From positions 310,001-374,000 of the forward strand of contig DIXU01000009.1 in NCBI GenBank assembly GCA_002436105.1: 64,000 nt of DNA, written 5' to 3'. The notes under the pieces were generated by a model. It saw only the letters and a list, made by a program, of their open reading frames with translations, did no database searches and was not told where the DNA came from. The position numbers were made by a program, and so were the translations under genes. This document shows, in pieces, positions 26,143 through 33,838 of the stretch (its first letter is position 1; every line of letters begins with the position of its first letter). Source of the stretch: Candidatus Aminicenantes bacterium UBA6072. Lineage in GTDB: Bacteria; Acidobacteriota; Aminicenantia; UBA2199.

Positions 26143-27504
26143 TCAATCGACGACCTCGATGACCGTCGCATGCTCGTTGACCCGGATGATCTCCGACTCG
26201 TCCTCCGGCACGCCGAGGAAGTCGGCGACCGGCTTGACCAGCTTCTGGAAGTTCAGCACGGCCGTCACCTTGAGCGGCCCGATGGCGATGTCCTGCGGCA
26301 GGGTGAAGGTGCAGGTCTCCAGCTTGGTTTCGCGCGGCCCGATGCGGTAGTCGACACCCTGGGATTTCGTGTTCCACTGCTGGATGGTCATCCGCCCCTG
26401 GGGGTCGAAATAGGGCATGCGGAAGATGCGGTCGCCGATGGGGATGCCGTCGCGCGGCACGCCCTTGAAATCCGGTTCGTCCAGGGCGATGCCCATGTCC
26501 TGGTAGGCCAGCACGTCGCTGCCGATGGTGTACTCCTCGCCGGCAAAGCCCTTCTTGTCCACCGGCAGATGATAGACCCGGCCAGCGGCGTCGACGGCTT
26601 GCACGTGCATCCAGACGATGCGGTCCTCGACCGAGCCGCTGGGAAACTTGTGCCCCGTTTTTTGATTGAACAGGGCCACGGTGAACTTCACCCTGTCGCC
26701 GGGCTCGGCTTCGCGGATGTCGGGATGGACGCGCAGCTCGATCGTCCCGCGCACCTTGCCCGGATCGTGGGCGCCGTGGAACAGGTGCTGGCGCACGTCG
26801 GGATAGCGGTTGCCCATGGCCGCCGAAAAGCCGTCGGCGTAGGTCATGTGGCAGTCGTGGCAGCGCACCCCCTCCTTGGCATAAGGGCCTTCCTTCCACT
26901 CCAGGTGGGTCGACTTCACCCAGACGCCGAAGGGGCTCTTCTCGTTGTGGCAGGTGCCGCAGAACTCGGCCGTGCCGAGGAATTCCGACTTGGCCAGGTT
27001 GTGCTCGGGGGAGTTCTTTCCCTCGCGCGGACCGTATTTTGTCTTGCCCGGCTCGGAAATGAAATTGAAGTTAAAGGGCGTATCGCCGGCAAACCCGGTC
27101 ACCGTGTGGCAAAAATCGCAGGAGACCGACTCGTTGGCCCGGCTGTTCTTTTCCGGACGCGGCGGCGGCACGTCGCCGGCCATGAAGGCGAGCGGCGTGT
27201 GGCAGCCGTTGCAGCCGTCGGCCACGGTCTTGAAAGCCTTGTCCTTTTCGCCGTGGGGCACCGCCAGCTTGAAGTACTCGATCTCGTCCCAGTGGTGGGT
27301 ATAGGCCTGGGACATCATGGCCTGCTTCCACTGCTGAAAAATGTCGCCGTGGCATGATGTGCCGCAGAACTGCGGCGTCTGGAAATCGGAGTATTTCCGG
27401 GTTCCAAGCGCTTCTTCCCCCGATTTTATCAACGACTGGGCGGTCAAGGCCGCCAACAGGACCAGGATGCCGACCGCGCCCGCCAGAACAATCCTCTTTT
27501 TCAT
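26143..27504 (-). CDS. Pentaheme c-type cytochrome (cytochrome c554-like)
   Basis: 453 residues. N-terminal signal/anchor (about 5-25). Five heme-binding motifs: C47-GTS-C51-H (an unusual CX3CH), CNGCH (98-102), CDFCH (129-133), CGTCH (182-186) and CHDCH (215-219); extra His residues in the same region are candidate distal ligands. The C-terminal half (about 225-453) is a heme-free beta-rich domain. Similar to cytochrome c554-family multiheme proteins of the periplasm. Operon with the heme-bearing barrel protein. Electron partner is not evident. Confidence 0.82.
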   Translation of the reverse strand: MKKRIVLAGAVGILVLLAALTAQSLIKSGEEALGTRKYSDFQTPQFCGTSCHGDIFQQWKQAMMSQAYTHHWDEIEYFKLAVPHGEKDKAFKTVADGCNGCHTPLAFMAGDVPPPRPEKNSRANESVSCDFCHTVTGFAGDTPFNFNFISEPGKTKYGPREGKNSPEHNLAKSEFLGTAEFCGTCHNEKSPFGVWVKSTHLEWKEGPYAKEGVRCHDCHMTYADGFSAAMGNRYPDVRQHLFHGAHDPGKVRGTIELRVHPDIREAEPGDRVKFTVALFNQKTGHKFPSGSVEDRIVWMHVQAVDAAGRVYHLPVDKKGFAGEEYTIGSDVLAYQDMGIALDEPDFKGVPRDGIPIGDRIFRMPYFDPQGRMTIQQWNTKSQGVDYRIGPRETKLETCTFTLPQDIAIGPLKVTAVLNFQKLVKPVADFLGVPEDESEIIRVNEHATVIEVVD

Positions 27505-27531
27505 GACGCTCTCCTATTCCCCCCGGGGGGA

Positions 27532-27560
27532 AAGGTACATCCCCCGGTTGGCATTGTCAA
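27532..27560 (-). promoter_or_regulatory. Sigma-70-like promoter for the cytochrome/barrel operon
   Basis: Minus strand TTGACA (27560-27555), 17 bp, TACCTT (27537-27532). The 5' UTR carries a 12-bp palindrome ccccccgggggg (27519-27530) just before the Shine-Dalgarno. Confidence 0.65.
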
Positions 27561-27591
27561 GCGCCGGGCAACGGGCGGGGTGGGCCGCCGT

Positions 27592-28899
27592 CTACTCGAA
27601 GGACAGGATCAGGCTGGCCTCGTAGCAGGATGCGCACTTGCGGCCGCCGGAGCAGGGCGACTCGCCGGCCAGCAGCAGCAGGCCGTTGTTGGCCAGGCTG
27701 CCGTTGAGCCACTGGCGGACGATTTCGGTGACGTCGCGGGTGAATTCCACCGTCCCCAGGGAGACGTCGATGCGCTGGCCGATGGCGGGGATGTCGCAGC
27801 TGGTCATGGGCGCCTCGAGCACCCACAGGTTTTCACTGCAGCCGCAGCCGCTGCCGGCGTCCTCGTCGACCGAGTGCAGGCGCTTCATCCTGAGCTTGGC
27901 GCTCTTCAAGGCCCCGGCCTTGTCAGCGTACTTGCTCAGGTAGAACAGGATCCGCGAGCGGTAGAGGGAGGCAGCCTGGTACTGGTAGTAAGGAAACCAA
28001 TAGGCCCCGACCATGGCGGTCATGTTGCCAATGCCGCAGCCCGAGCCGAACATTTGCTTCCACCCCTGCTGGAAGACGGATAAGGCTACGGGGGGGCTGA
28101 GATTGCCAGGAAACGTGTCGCTGCAGGGGAATGTCTGATACACACCGGGCACGGTTTCGCCCTGCAAGAACTTCATCGGCTGGCCCTTGGAGGCCAGGGC
28201 GGAGAGCGATTTCAGGTCGAAGGCGGCGTCGCTTTCGTCATAGATCTTCGGATCGGTCATGGAACTCACGCGGATGCGGTATTTACCGGCCGGGGCGGTG
28301 TGGCCCGGGTACTCCCCCGCCTTCCAGGCGAAGGTCCCGGTCGCCGGCAGGTCCTCCCCGAGGATGCCGATGGTGCAGCAGCCTTCCTTCATCAGCTGCA
28401 GCCTTACCTTGCCGACCGAGGCGGGAGCGATCGATTTCCAGGCGATCTCGGTTTCATGATGCAGCAGCAGGGAGTTCCCGCCGTTGGGCTTTTCCAGCTT
28501 CAGAAGGACCGGCGGGGGCGGGGGCGGCAGCGCCTGGGTGGCCAGCGAAAACACGCCGTCGCTCTCGTCCACCTCGCTGCTTTCGATGGCGCGGATGCGC
28601 ACCCGGTAGTCGGTGCCCGGCTGGACCATCGTGCCGTCGGCCAGCTTCCCCGCCGTCCACAGGAAAGGGGAGCTTTGCGGCGGCAGGCTATTGGCGATGG
28701 CGCCCACGACCGCACCGCCCTTGAGCAGGTTGATGCGGACATTCTGGGTCACGCCCACAGCGGTCCATTTGACCTGGCAGTTCGGTTGCCCCAGGGTCAG
28801 CGCTTCCCCGCCGTTGGGCCAAATGACCGTTATGGTGCCGGCGCAAAGCGGCCCAGCGGCCAAAAAGAGCATCATCGCTATCCATAGAACTTTGTTCAT
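27592..28899 (-). CDS. Secreted protein with two Kre9-type Ig-like domains and a DNRLRE-like C-terminal domain
   Basis: 435 residues. Signal peptide (to about 20, LAAGPLCAG) and two Kre9-type domains (about 20-120 and 135-235) closely resembling those of the 23751-24848 protein (ITVIWPNGGEALTLG, VTQNVRINLLKGG). The C-terminal part (about 250-435) has RSRILFYLSKYADK, a Cys-rich loop (GSGCGCSENL) and FTRDVTEIVRQWLNGSLANNG, as in DNRLRE/jelly-roll surface domains. AGGAGG precedes the ATG; an upstream extension of the frame is rejected. Likely extracellular. Confidence 0.8.
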   Translation of the reverse strand: MNKVLWIAMMLFLAAGPLCAGTITVIWPNGGEALTLGQPNCQVKWTAVGVTQNVRINLLKGGAVVGAIANSLPPQSSPFLWTAGKLADGTMVQPGTDYRVRIRAIESSEVDESDGVFSLATQALPPPPPPVLLKLEKPNGGNSLLLHHETEIAWKSIAPASVGKVRLQLMKEGCCTIGILGEDLPATGTFAWKAGEYPGHTAPAGKYRIRVSSMTDPKIYDESDAAFDLKSLSALASKGQPMKFLQGETVPGVYQTFPCSDTFPGNLSPPVALSVFQQGWKQMFGSGCGIGNMTAMVGAYWFPYYQYQAASLYRSRILFYLSKYADKAGALKSAKLRMKRLHSVDEDAGSGCGCSENLWVLEAPMTSCDIPAIGQRIDVSLGTVEFTRDVTEIVRQWLNGSLANNGLLLLAGESPCSGGRKCASCYEASLILSFE

Positions 28900-28992
28900 G
28901 GTTCTTTCCTCCTGATGACTGATCGCTTGTGAATATGATTTTTCCGGGGAAAATCTCAACCCGGATTTTCCCAGCGCCCCGTCCATCCGCGC

Positions 28993-29895
28993 TCAGCCGG
29001 AAGCCTCCTCCCGGCCGCGGCGGGTGAAATAGATGCCGAGAAAGATGACCACCGCGCCGAGCAGCAGCGTCGGGGGAATGCTCTCGCCCAGCAGCTGCCA
29101 GGCGAACAGGACGGCCAGCAGCGGCTGCAGGTTGGAATAGACGGCCGTCTGGCTGTTGCCCACGCGGCGCACCGAGAAGAACCATAAAACCAGGGCCAGG
29201 GAGAGGGCGATCACCCCCGAATAGAGCAGGCACAGCCAGGCCTTTGGCGAAACGGCGCTCAAGGGCGTCCTGCGCAGCGGCCCGATGGCGAACGGCAGGA
29301 ACATGAGCGCCCCCAGCCCCATGGTCACGGCCGTGAACTTCAGGGGCGAATAGACCTTCAGCAGCGGCCGGGCCGAAACCGAATAATGGGCCCACAGGAA
29401 CACGGCGGCGAAAAGGAGCAGGTCCCCCTTCCAGGTCCGGAGCGAAAGGGCGAAGCCGCCGGAGCCGCCGCTGACGACCAGGTAGATGCCGGCGAAGCCC
29501 AGGGCGATGCCCAGCCAGCCCAGCGGGGTGATCCGCTCCTGCTTGAAGAACGAGCTCAGCAGCGAGACCATGATCGGCGCGCTGCCGAAGATCACCGCCG
29601 TGTTGCCGGCGCTGGTCAGGTCGATGCCCGAGATGAAAAGGTACTGGTAGAGGGCGTAGCCCGAAAAGGAGAGCAGGACGATCCTGGCCAGGTCCTGCCG
29701 GCGCAGGCGCAGGTTCTTTTCGGTCAGCAGGAGCAGGGCCAGCAGCACCGCGGCGGCCAGCAGCAGGCGGATGCCGTTGTAGGGCAGGGGCGGGATCTCG
29801 GCCAGGGCCACCTTGACCAGCGAGATGTTCAGCGCCCAGACGGCCACCACCAGCAGCATGAGCAGGTCGTTGAGCGTGGGCCTGGGGAGTTTCAT
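28993..29895 (-). CDS. EamA/DMT-family transporter
   Basis: 300 residues with about ten hydrophobic helices in two EamA repeats (about 5-135 and 150-290). Typical signatures: AVWALNISLVKVAL, SFSGYALYQYLF, TSAGNTAVIFGSAPI and in the second half VYSNLQPLLAVLFAWQLLGE. These export small metabolites such as amino acids; substrate not readable. Start chosen at ATG 29895; no Shine-Dalgarno. TTGCCC-18-TACCAT lies just upstream (-10 at 29910-29905, 9 nt from ATG), so the mRNA may have almost no leader. Confidence 0.85.
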   Translation of the reverse strand: MKLPRPTLNDLLMLLVVAVWALNISLVKVALAEIPPLPYNGIRLLLAAAVLLALLLLTEKNLRLRRQDLARIVLLSFSGYALYQYLFISGIDLTSAGNTAVIFGSAPIMVSLLSSFFKQERITPLGWLGIALGFAGIYLVVSGGSGGFALSLRTWKGDLLLFAAVFLWAHYSVSARPLLKVYSPLKFTAVTMGLGALMFLPFAIGPLRRTPLSAVSPKAWLCLLYSGVIALSLALVLWFFSVRRVGNSQTAVYSNLQPLLAVLFAWQLLGESIPPTLLLGAVVIFLGIYFTRRGREEASG

Positions 29896-29957
29896 CGAGC
29901 CGCCATGGTAGCACATCGCCCGCCCCGCGGGCAAGGCCGAGCCCGGGCCGGCGGCCG

Positions 29958-29993
29958 AAAAAAAAGGGAGGCGGGCGCGGCGGCCCGCCTCCC
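29958..29993 (-). terminator. Intrinsic terminator of the ECF sigma operon
   Basis: On the minus strand an 11-bp perfect GC stem (GGGAGGCGGGC / GCCCGCCTCCC, 6-nt loop) is followed by eight T residues. It sits 30 nt after the last gene of the operon running from 32673 to 30023. Confidence 0.9.
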
Positions 29994-30022
29994 CCGGCGG
30001 TTTCGGCGCCCGGCGCCGAAGG

Positions 30023-30391
30023 CTACTCGAGCCAGATCTTAACGGTCGCGTCCCTATCCTCCACCTGGACCAGGGCCAGGGGCCCGGCCGCCTTCAGCGA
30101 TTCCCAGACCTTCTTCAGGTCGACGTTCCGCCCGCAGTCGAGCTTGATCTTCTCTTCCCCGCAGGCGTCGAGCATGATCTCCACCAGCGCGACCGGCAGG
30201 GTGATCTTGACGTCGTCGTGGCCGCCCTTGCGCTCCTTGACCTCGATCTTGAAGAACAGGGGCGCCTTGGCGCCGGACGCGGCCGCGCCCTTGACGGCGT
30301 TCTTGATCACCTGGTAGTCGTCGGCCGCGGCGGCGAAAGCCGGGGCCGATGCCAGCAGCACCATCACCATCCAGACAGCGATTTTTTTCAT
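30023..30391 (-). CDS. Small secreted protein with a SHOCT/DUF2089-like C-terminal domain
   Basis: 122 residues. Signal peptide (MKKIAVWMVMVLLASAPAFA). The mature part has KAPLFFKIEVKERKGGHDD, VKITLPVALVEIMLDAC, VDLKKVWESLKAAGPLAL and ends VQVEDRDATVKIWLE. The same order of elements closes the neighbouring 273-aa protein, so they share a domain. It recalls the short domain found at the end of DUF2089/SHOCT-like proteins of bacterial envelope regulons. Function unknown. GGAGGAGAAG precedes the ATG. Confidence 0.65.
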   Translation of the reverse strand: MKKIAVWMVMVLLASAPAFAAAADDYQVIKNAVKGAAASGAKAPLFFKIEVKERKGGHDDVKITLPVALVEIMLDACGEEKIKLDCGRNVDLKKVWESLKAAGPLALVQVEDRDATVKIWLE

Positions 30392-30416
30392 TGCTTCTCC
30401 TCCAAAGTCGTTTTTT

Positions 30417-31238
30417 TTATTCCACCCACATCTGGAACGTCCCTTCTTCGCTTTCAATCTCGATTTTCAGCCCCTCCTTGGTCAGCCGGGCCAGGATATC
30501 GTTGAGATCGTACCCCTGACTGCCCAGCGAGCGCTTCTGCTCGGGGCTCAATGAGCGGATGGCCAGGTCGGCCAGGGCCAGCGGCAGGTTCAGCAGCACC
30601 TCTTCCCGCTTGCTCCGGCGGTCGAGGATGCGGATCTTCAGCATGCGTCCGGCGGCAGGCTTGCCGGCACCGGGCTTGTCCCTGAGCCGCGACGGGGCGA
30701 TGCGCATGACGGCGATGCGCGCCCGGTCGCGCAATTCCTCGTCCTTCTCGTTCTTCAGGATGGACTCCAGCACCGGCAGCGCCTGCCGCGCCCGGTTACG
30801 GTCGGGCAGGTAGCTCAGCTTGAAGGCCGCGTAATAGGACACGACCTTGTTGCGATCGCCGAGCCGGCGGGTGATCTTTTCCAGGTACTGCTTCTGCCCG
30901 TCCTGGTAGAGCTGGCCGGCCAGGTCGATGACCGACACGCGCGCGTCCTCGGCCAGGCTGCCCTCGGGCTGAACCGCGAGGAAGCGCTCGTAGCATTCCA
31001 GCGCCTCCCGGGCGGCGCCCATCTCCTCTCGGCACTTGGCTTGGTAGAAGAGCGCCGCCGGGTAGCGTCGCGAAGCGGGGCCGGCGGCGATCACGGTCTC
31101 CAGCTGCTTCAGCGCATCGCCCCACTGCCGGTCGAAGATCAGTGTCCTGGCCTTCTCGAAGGCCTGCTCATCGGCCTGGGCCGCCAGGGTCACGGCCAGG
31201 AGGACGGCCAGCAATAGCGTCAGCGTTTTTCGTTTCAT
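30417..31238 (-). CDS. Secreted TPR protein with the same C-terminal domain
   Basis: 273 residues. Signal peptide (to about 22), then TPR-like helices (about 25-110: AFEKARTLIFDRQWGDALKQ, YQAKCREEMGAAREALECYE) and HEAT-like helices (about 110-190). The last 75 residues (LKIRILDRRSKREEV, LLNLPLALADLAIRSL, YDLNDILARLTKEG, EIESEEGTFQMWVE) repeat the domain of the downstream small protein. Third gene of the ECF sigma operon, immediately after the anti-sigma gene. Probably an envelope-stress or sensing component; partner unknown. Confidence 0.7.
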   Translation of the reverse strand: MKRKTLTLLLAVLLAVTLAAQADEQAFEKARTLIFDRQWGDALKQLETVIAAGPASRRYPAALFYQAKCREEMGAAREALECYERFLAVQPEGSLAEDARVSVIDLAGQLYQDGQKQYLEKITRRLGDRNKVVSYYAAFKLSYLPDRNRARQALPVLESILKNEKDEELRDRARIAVMRIAPSRLRDKPGAGKPAAGRMLKIRILDRRSKREEVLLNLPLALADLAIRSLSPEQKRSLGSQGYDLNDILARLTKEGLKIEIESEEGTFQMWVE

Positions 31239-32024
31239 TCAGACCTCCAGGCGGGGCCGGGCAACGAACTCGTCCCGCAGCAGCCGGATCTTGAGCAGCA
31301 GCTTCTCGTTCCCGAGCTCACGCTGCAGCCGGGCGATGTCGGCGCACGACCCTTGCTCGCCCAGGCGCAGGAGTTCGTAGCTCAGCCAGTCGATGCGCTC
31401 GCTGACGGGCTGGACGTTCTCCCATTCCAGGGCGGAAAGGCCCTGGCGGAGATATCTTTTCTTCATCAGCAGTTCCCTGGCCTGTCCCGTCGCCTGGCGC
31501 ATCTCCCACGGGGCGACGTCGCCGCCGTCGCAGCTCCTGAGAACTCCGGTCAGCAGCTGCTGGCTCTGGCGCAAGTAGGCGCCGGCCTCCTCGCGGGCCA
31601 GTTCGCCGCGCAGGCGCGCCAGCACGGCGGCCGCCGCGTTGTTCCCGCCATGGTCGCCGATCCTCGGCGCCGTGGCTTGGCCCAGGAAGAAAAGGCCCAG
31701 GCCCACGACCGTTGCCAGCGCCGCGGCCGCCGCCAGCCGGGGCCAGGACAAGACCGGTCCGGGCCGCCGGACCGTGAAGCGCCGCCTTTTGGCTCCGGCG
31801 ACGATGCGGTCGGCGACCGCCGGCCAGTCGACTGTTTCCATGGCCGCGTCCATCTCGGCCGCCGGGACGGCGGCCTCCGTCAGCAGGGAGTGCCAGGCGG
31901 CCAGCTCTCGGCGGCAGGCCGGACAGGCGCCCAGGTGGCGCTCGACGCGGCGTCGCCGCTTCCCCTCTAGCTCGCCGGCGGCCAAGAGCTCCAGGTCGGC
32001 CACGATCCGGCTGCAATTACTCAT
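31239..32024 (-). CDS. Anti-sigma factor with zinc-finger (zf-HC2) and single membrane helix
   Basis: 261 residues. N-terminal zinc-binding anti-sigma domain: the H-x3-C-x2-C motif is HLGACPAC (about residues 30-37). A membrane helix lies at about 95-115 (AAAALATVVGLGLFFLG), and a roughly 145-residue extracytoplasmic helical part follows. The arrangement is that of a membrane anti-sigma factor that holds its cognate ECF sigma until released by a signal. The gene overlaps the end of the sigma gene by 8 bp, confirming the pair. Confidence 0.85.
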   Translation of the reverse strand: MSNCSRIVADLELLAAGELEGKRRRRVERHLGACPACRRELAAWHSLLTEAAVPAAEMDAAMETVDWPAVADRIVAGAKRRRFTVRRPGPVLSWPRLAAAAALATVVGLGLFFLGQATAPRIGDHGGNNAAAAVLARLRGELAREEAGAYLRQSQQLLTGVLRSCDGGDVAPWEMRQATGQARELLMKKRYLRQGLSALEWENVQPVSERIDWLSYELLRLGEQGSCADIARLQRELGNEKLLLKIRLLRDEFVARPRLEV

Positions 32025-32673
32025 GTTCTCCTCCGATCCAAGGCGCCATTTCCCGGCGCAGTCGCCCCAGGGCCCGATGGTGCAGCGCCTTGGCGGTGCC
32101 GAGCGTGACCGCCATGACCCCGGCGGCCTGCTGCAGCGTCAGTCCCTGGCGGTACTTCAGCACGAACAGCGAACGCTGCCGCGGCGAAAGCTGATCCAGC
32201 GCCGCCTCGATCGCCTGCTGCCTCCGCTGCTGCCGCCAGGCTTCCTGGGGGCCGGAATGGACGGCCAATTCCCGCTCCGCCACCTCTTCCAGCCCGCATT
32301 CGCGCTGGCCACGGCCGCCGCGCCGGCGGTAGCGGTCGATGCAGAGGTTGTGGGCCAGGCGGAAGATCCAGGCCTGCAGGGAACCCTGGGGCCGGAAGGA
32401 GCCGATCTTGTCGTGGATCCTCATGAACGTCTCCTGCACGATGTCGAGGGCCTCGTCGCGGTCGCGGAAGAAGCCGTAACCCACGGCGAACACTTTCTTC
32501 TGGTAGCGTCGCACCAGCTCGGCGAAGGCCTCGCCATCGCCGGCGGCGATCCGTTCCAGCAAAGCGCGGTCCAATTCCCTGTCATGTAGGCGTTCCTCCC
32601 GGCCCGGCGCCTCTCCGGCGCCGGGGGTCCGCGTCCGCTCGTCCGCGTCCGCCCCGATGCGGGCGGCTACCAA
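32017..32673 (-). CDS. ECF-subfamily RNA polymerase sigma factor
   Basis: About 185-218 residues depending on start. Region 2: GDGEAFAELVRRYQKKVFAV, DEALDIVQETFMRIHDKIGSF and QAWIFRLAHNLCIDRYRR. Region 4: LDQLSPRQRSLFVLKY, GLTLQQAAGVMAVTLGTAK. The frame opens at TTG 32673 without a Shine-Dalgarno; an internal TTG at 32574 would give a more standard N-terminus. A well-initiated 26-codon ORF (32747-32667) ends on top of the first TTG, so either translation is coupled to it or the true start involves a frameshift not seen here. First gene of the operon with its anti-sigma. Confidence 0.85.
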   Translation of the reverse strand: MVAARIGADADERTRTPGAGEAPGREERLHDRELDRALLERIAAGDGEAFAELVRRYQKKVFAVGYGFFRDRDEALDIVQETFMRIHDKIGSFRPQGSLQAWIFRLAHNLCIDRYRRRGGRGQRECGLEEVAERELAVHSGPQEAWRQQRRQQAIEAALDQLSPRQRSLFVLKYRQGLTLQQAAGVMAVTLGTAKALHHRALGRLRREMAPWIGGEHE

Positions 32674-32747
32674 AAGCGGATGGCGCCTGCCGGGCTTCCG
32701 CCCCGGCGGCGCCCGGGTGTTCGCTTCCGAAAAATGCGACTGGCCAT
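32667..32747 (-). CDS. Possible 26-residue leader ORF upstream of the ECF sigma gene
   Basis: ATG with GGAGG 7 nt upstream; encodes a very basic peptide starting MASRIFRKRTPGRRRGG and stopping at TAG 32669-32667, which overlaps the first in-frame start (TTG 32673) of the sigma gene. Could be a coupling leader or the true N-terminus separated by a frameshift. No homology recognised. Confidence 0.3.
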   Translation of the reverse strand: MASRIFRKRTPGRRRGGSPAGAIRFW

Positions 32748-32906
32748 GATCGTCCTCCGCAACCGATCCATACGCATTATTAACGCAGGAAAGACGGAAA
32801 AGGTTGACAGGAAACGAGGCCGGCGCCCGTGTCCGCCCGTCTTCGTTGGAGAAAGGCGATAATGCGCCCGATCCGGCCGAGACGGGCAGTGGGGCCGGGG
32901 CGTTTC

Positions 32907-32935
32907 TTGACTTCCTCCAGCCCCTCGGCTAGACT
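32907..32935 (+). promoter_or_regulatory. Leaderless promoter of the Band-7 gene
   Basis: TTGACT (32907-32912), 17 bp, TAGACT (32930-32935), then exactly 6 nt to the ATG at 32942. Transcription should begin at or next to the start codon. Confidence 0.65.
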
Positions 32936-32941
32936 TTTCCC

Positions 32942-33829
32942 ATGGAAAACATCAAACAAGCGTTCAAGGACGGAGGCCATATGACCAAGAAGATCGGCAA
33001 AACCATCCTGGCGGGGCTCATCGTCGTTTTCGTGCTGATTTTTCTGTTCCGCGTCTACGTCATCATCGATCCCGGCGAGAAGGCCGTGATCTTCAACAAG
33101 GCCACCGGCAACCTGCGCGTCACGCCCAACGAGGGCTTCTACTTCCTGGTGCCCCTGATCGAGCAGCCCACGGTCTACGACATGAAGACCCGCACCTACA
33201 CCATGAGCATCGCCCAGCTGGAAGGGGAGATACGGGGCGACGACTCGCTGCAGGCACTGACCGCCGACGGCCAGACGGTGCTGCTCGACATCTCGGTGCG
33301 CTTCCATCCCGACGGATCCAACCTCGACAAGCTGCACCGCACCCTGGGCGTCGACTTCGTCAACAAGGTCGTCCGTCCCCAGGTGCGCTCGACCGTGCGC
33401 ATGACCGTCTCCGAGTACGCGGTGCTCGACGTCTACTCGGGCCAGCGCCTGAAGATCCAGGCCGAGATCGAAGAGAACCTGCGGGCATCGTTCAAGAAGA
33501 ACCACATCACCCTCGAGGAAGTGCTGCTGCGCAACGTCCAGTTCTCCAAGGAATTCCAGCAGGCCATCGAGAACAAGCAGATCGCCCAGCAGGAGGCGCA
33601 GCGCATGAAGTACGTGCTGGAACGCCAGGAGCAGGAGAAGAAGCGCAAGATCATCGAGGCCGAGGGCGAGGCCGAGTCGCTGCGCCTGAAGGGACGCGCC
33701 CTGGCCGAGAACCCGGCATTGGTCCAGTACGAATACGTCAAGCTGCTGGCGCCCAACATCCAGGCCATCGTCGCTGACCAGAACGCCATCTTCAACTTCT
33801 CCGACTTCCTCAAGAACCAGAAGAAATAG
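32942..33829 (+). CDS. SPFH/Band 7 (prohibitin-like) membrane protein
   Basis: 295 residues from ATG 32942, or 282 from ATG 32981. One membrane helix (about 20-37: ILAGLIVVFVLIFLFRVYV), then the Band 7 domain (IIDPGEKAVIFNKATG, PNEGFYFLVPLIEQP, VLLDISVRFHPDG, VRPQVRSTVRM) and a C-terminal coiled coil rich in Glu/Lys (about 215-260, EAEGEAESLRLKGRA). Prohibitin/HflC-like proteins build membrane scaffolds and tune proteases. I prefer 32942 because the promoter -10 lies 6 nt upstream (leaderless); 32981 has GGAGG but only 4 nt away. CoaE follows after 9 bp. Confidence 0.85.
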   Translation: MENIKQAFKDGGHMTKKIGKTILAGLIVVFVLIFLFRVYVIIDPGEKAVIFNKATGNLRVTPNEGFYFLVPLIEQPTVYDMKTRTYTMSIAQLEGEIRGDDSLQALTADGQTVLLDISVRFHPDGSNLDKLHRTLGVDFVNKVVRPQVRSTVRMTVSEYAVLDVYSGQRLKIQAEIEENLRASFKKNHITLEEVLLRNVQFSKEFQQAIENKQIAQQEAQRMKYVLERQEQEKKRKIIEAEGEAESLRLKGRALAENPALVQYEYVKLLAPNIQAIVADQNAIFNFSDFLKNQKK

Positions 33830-33838
33830 GCCAGACCC

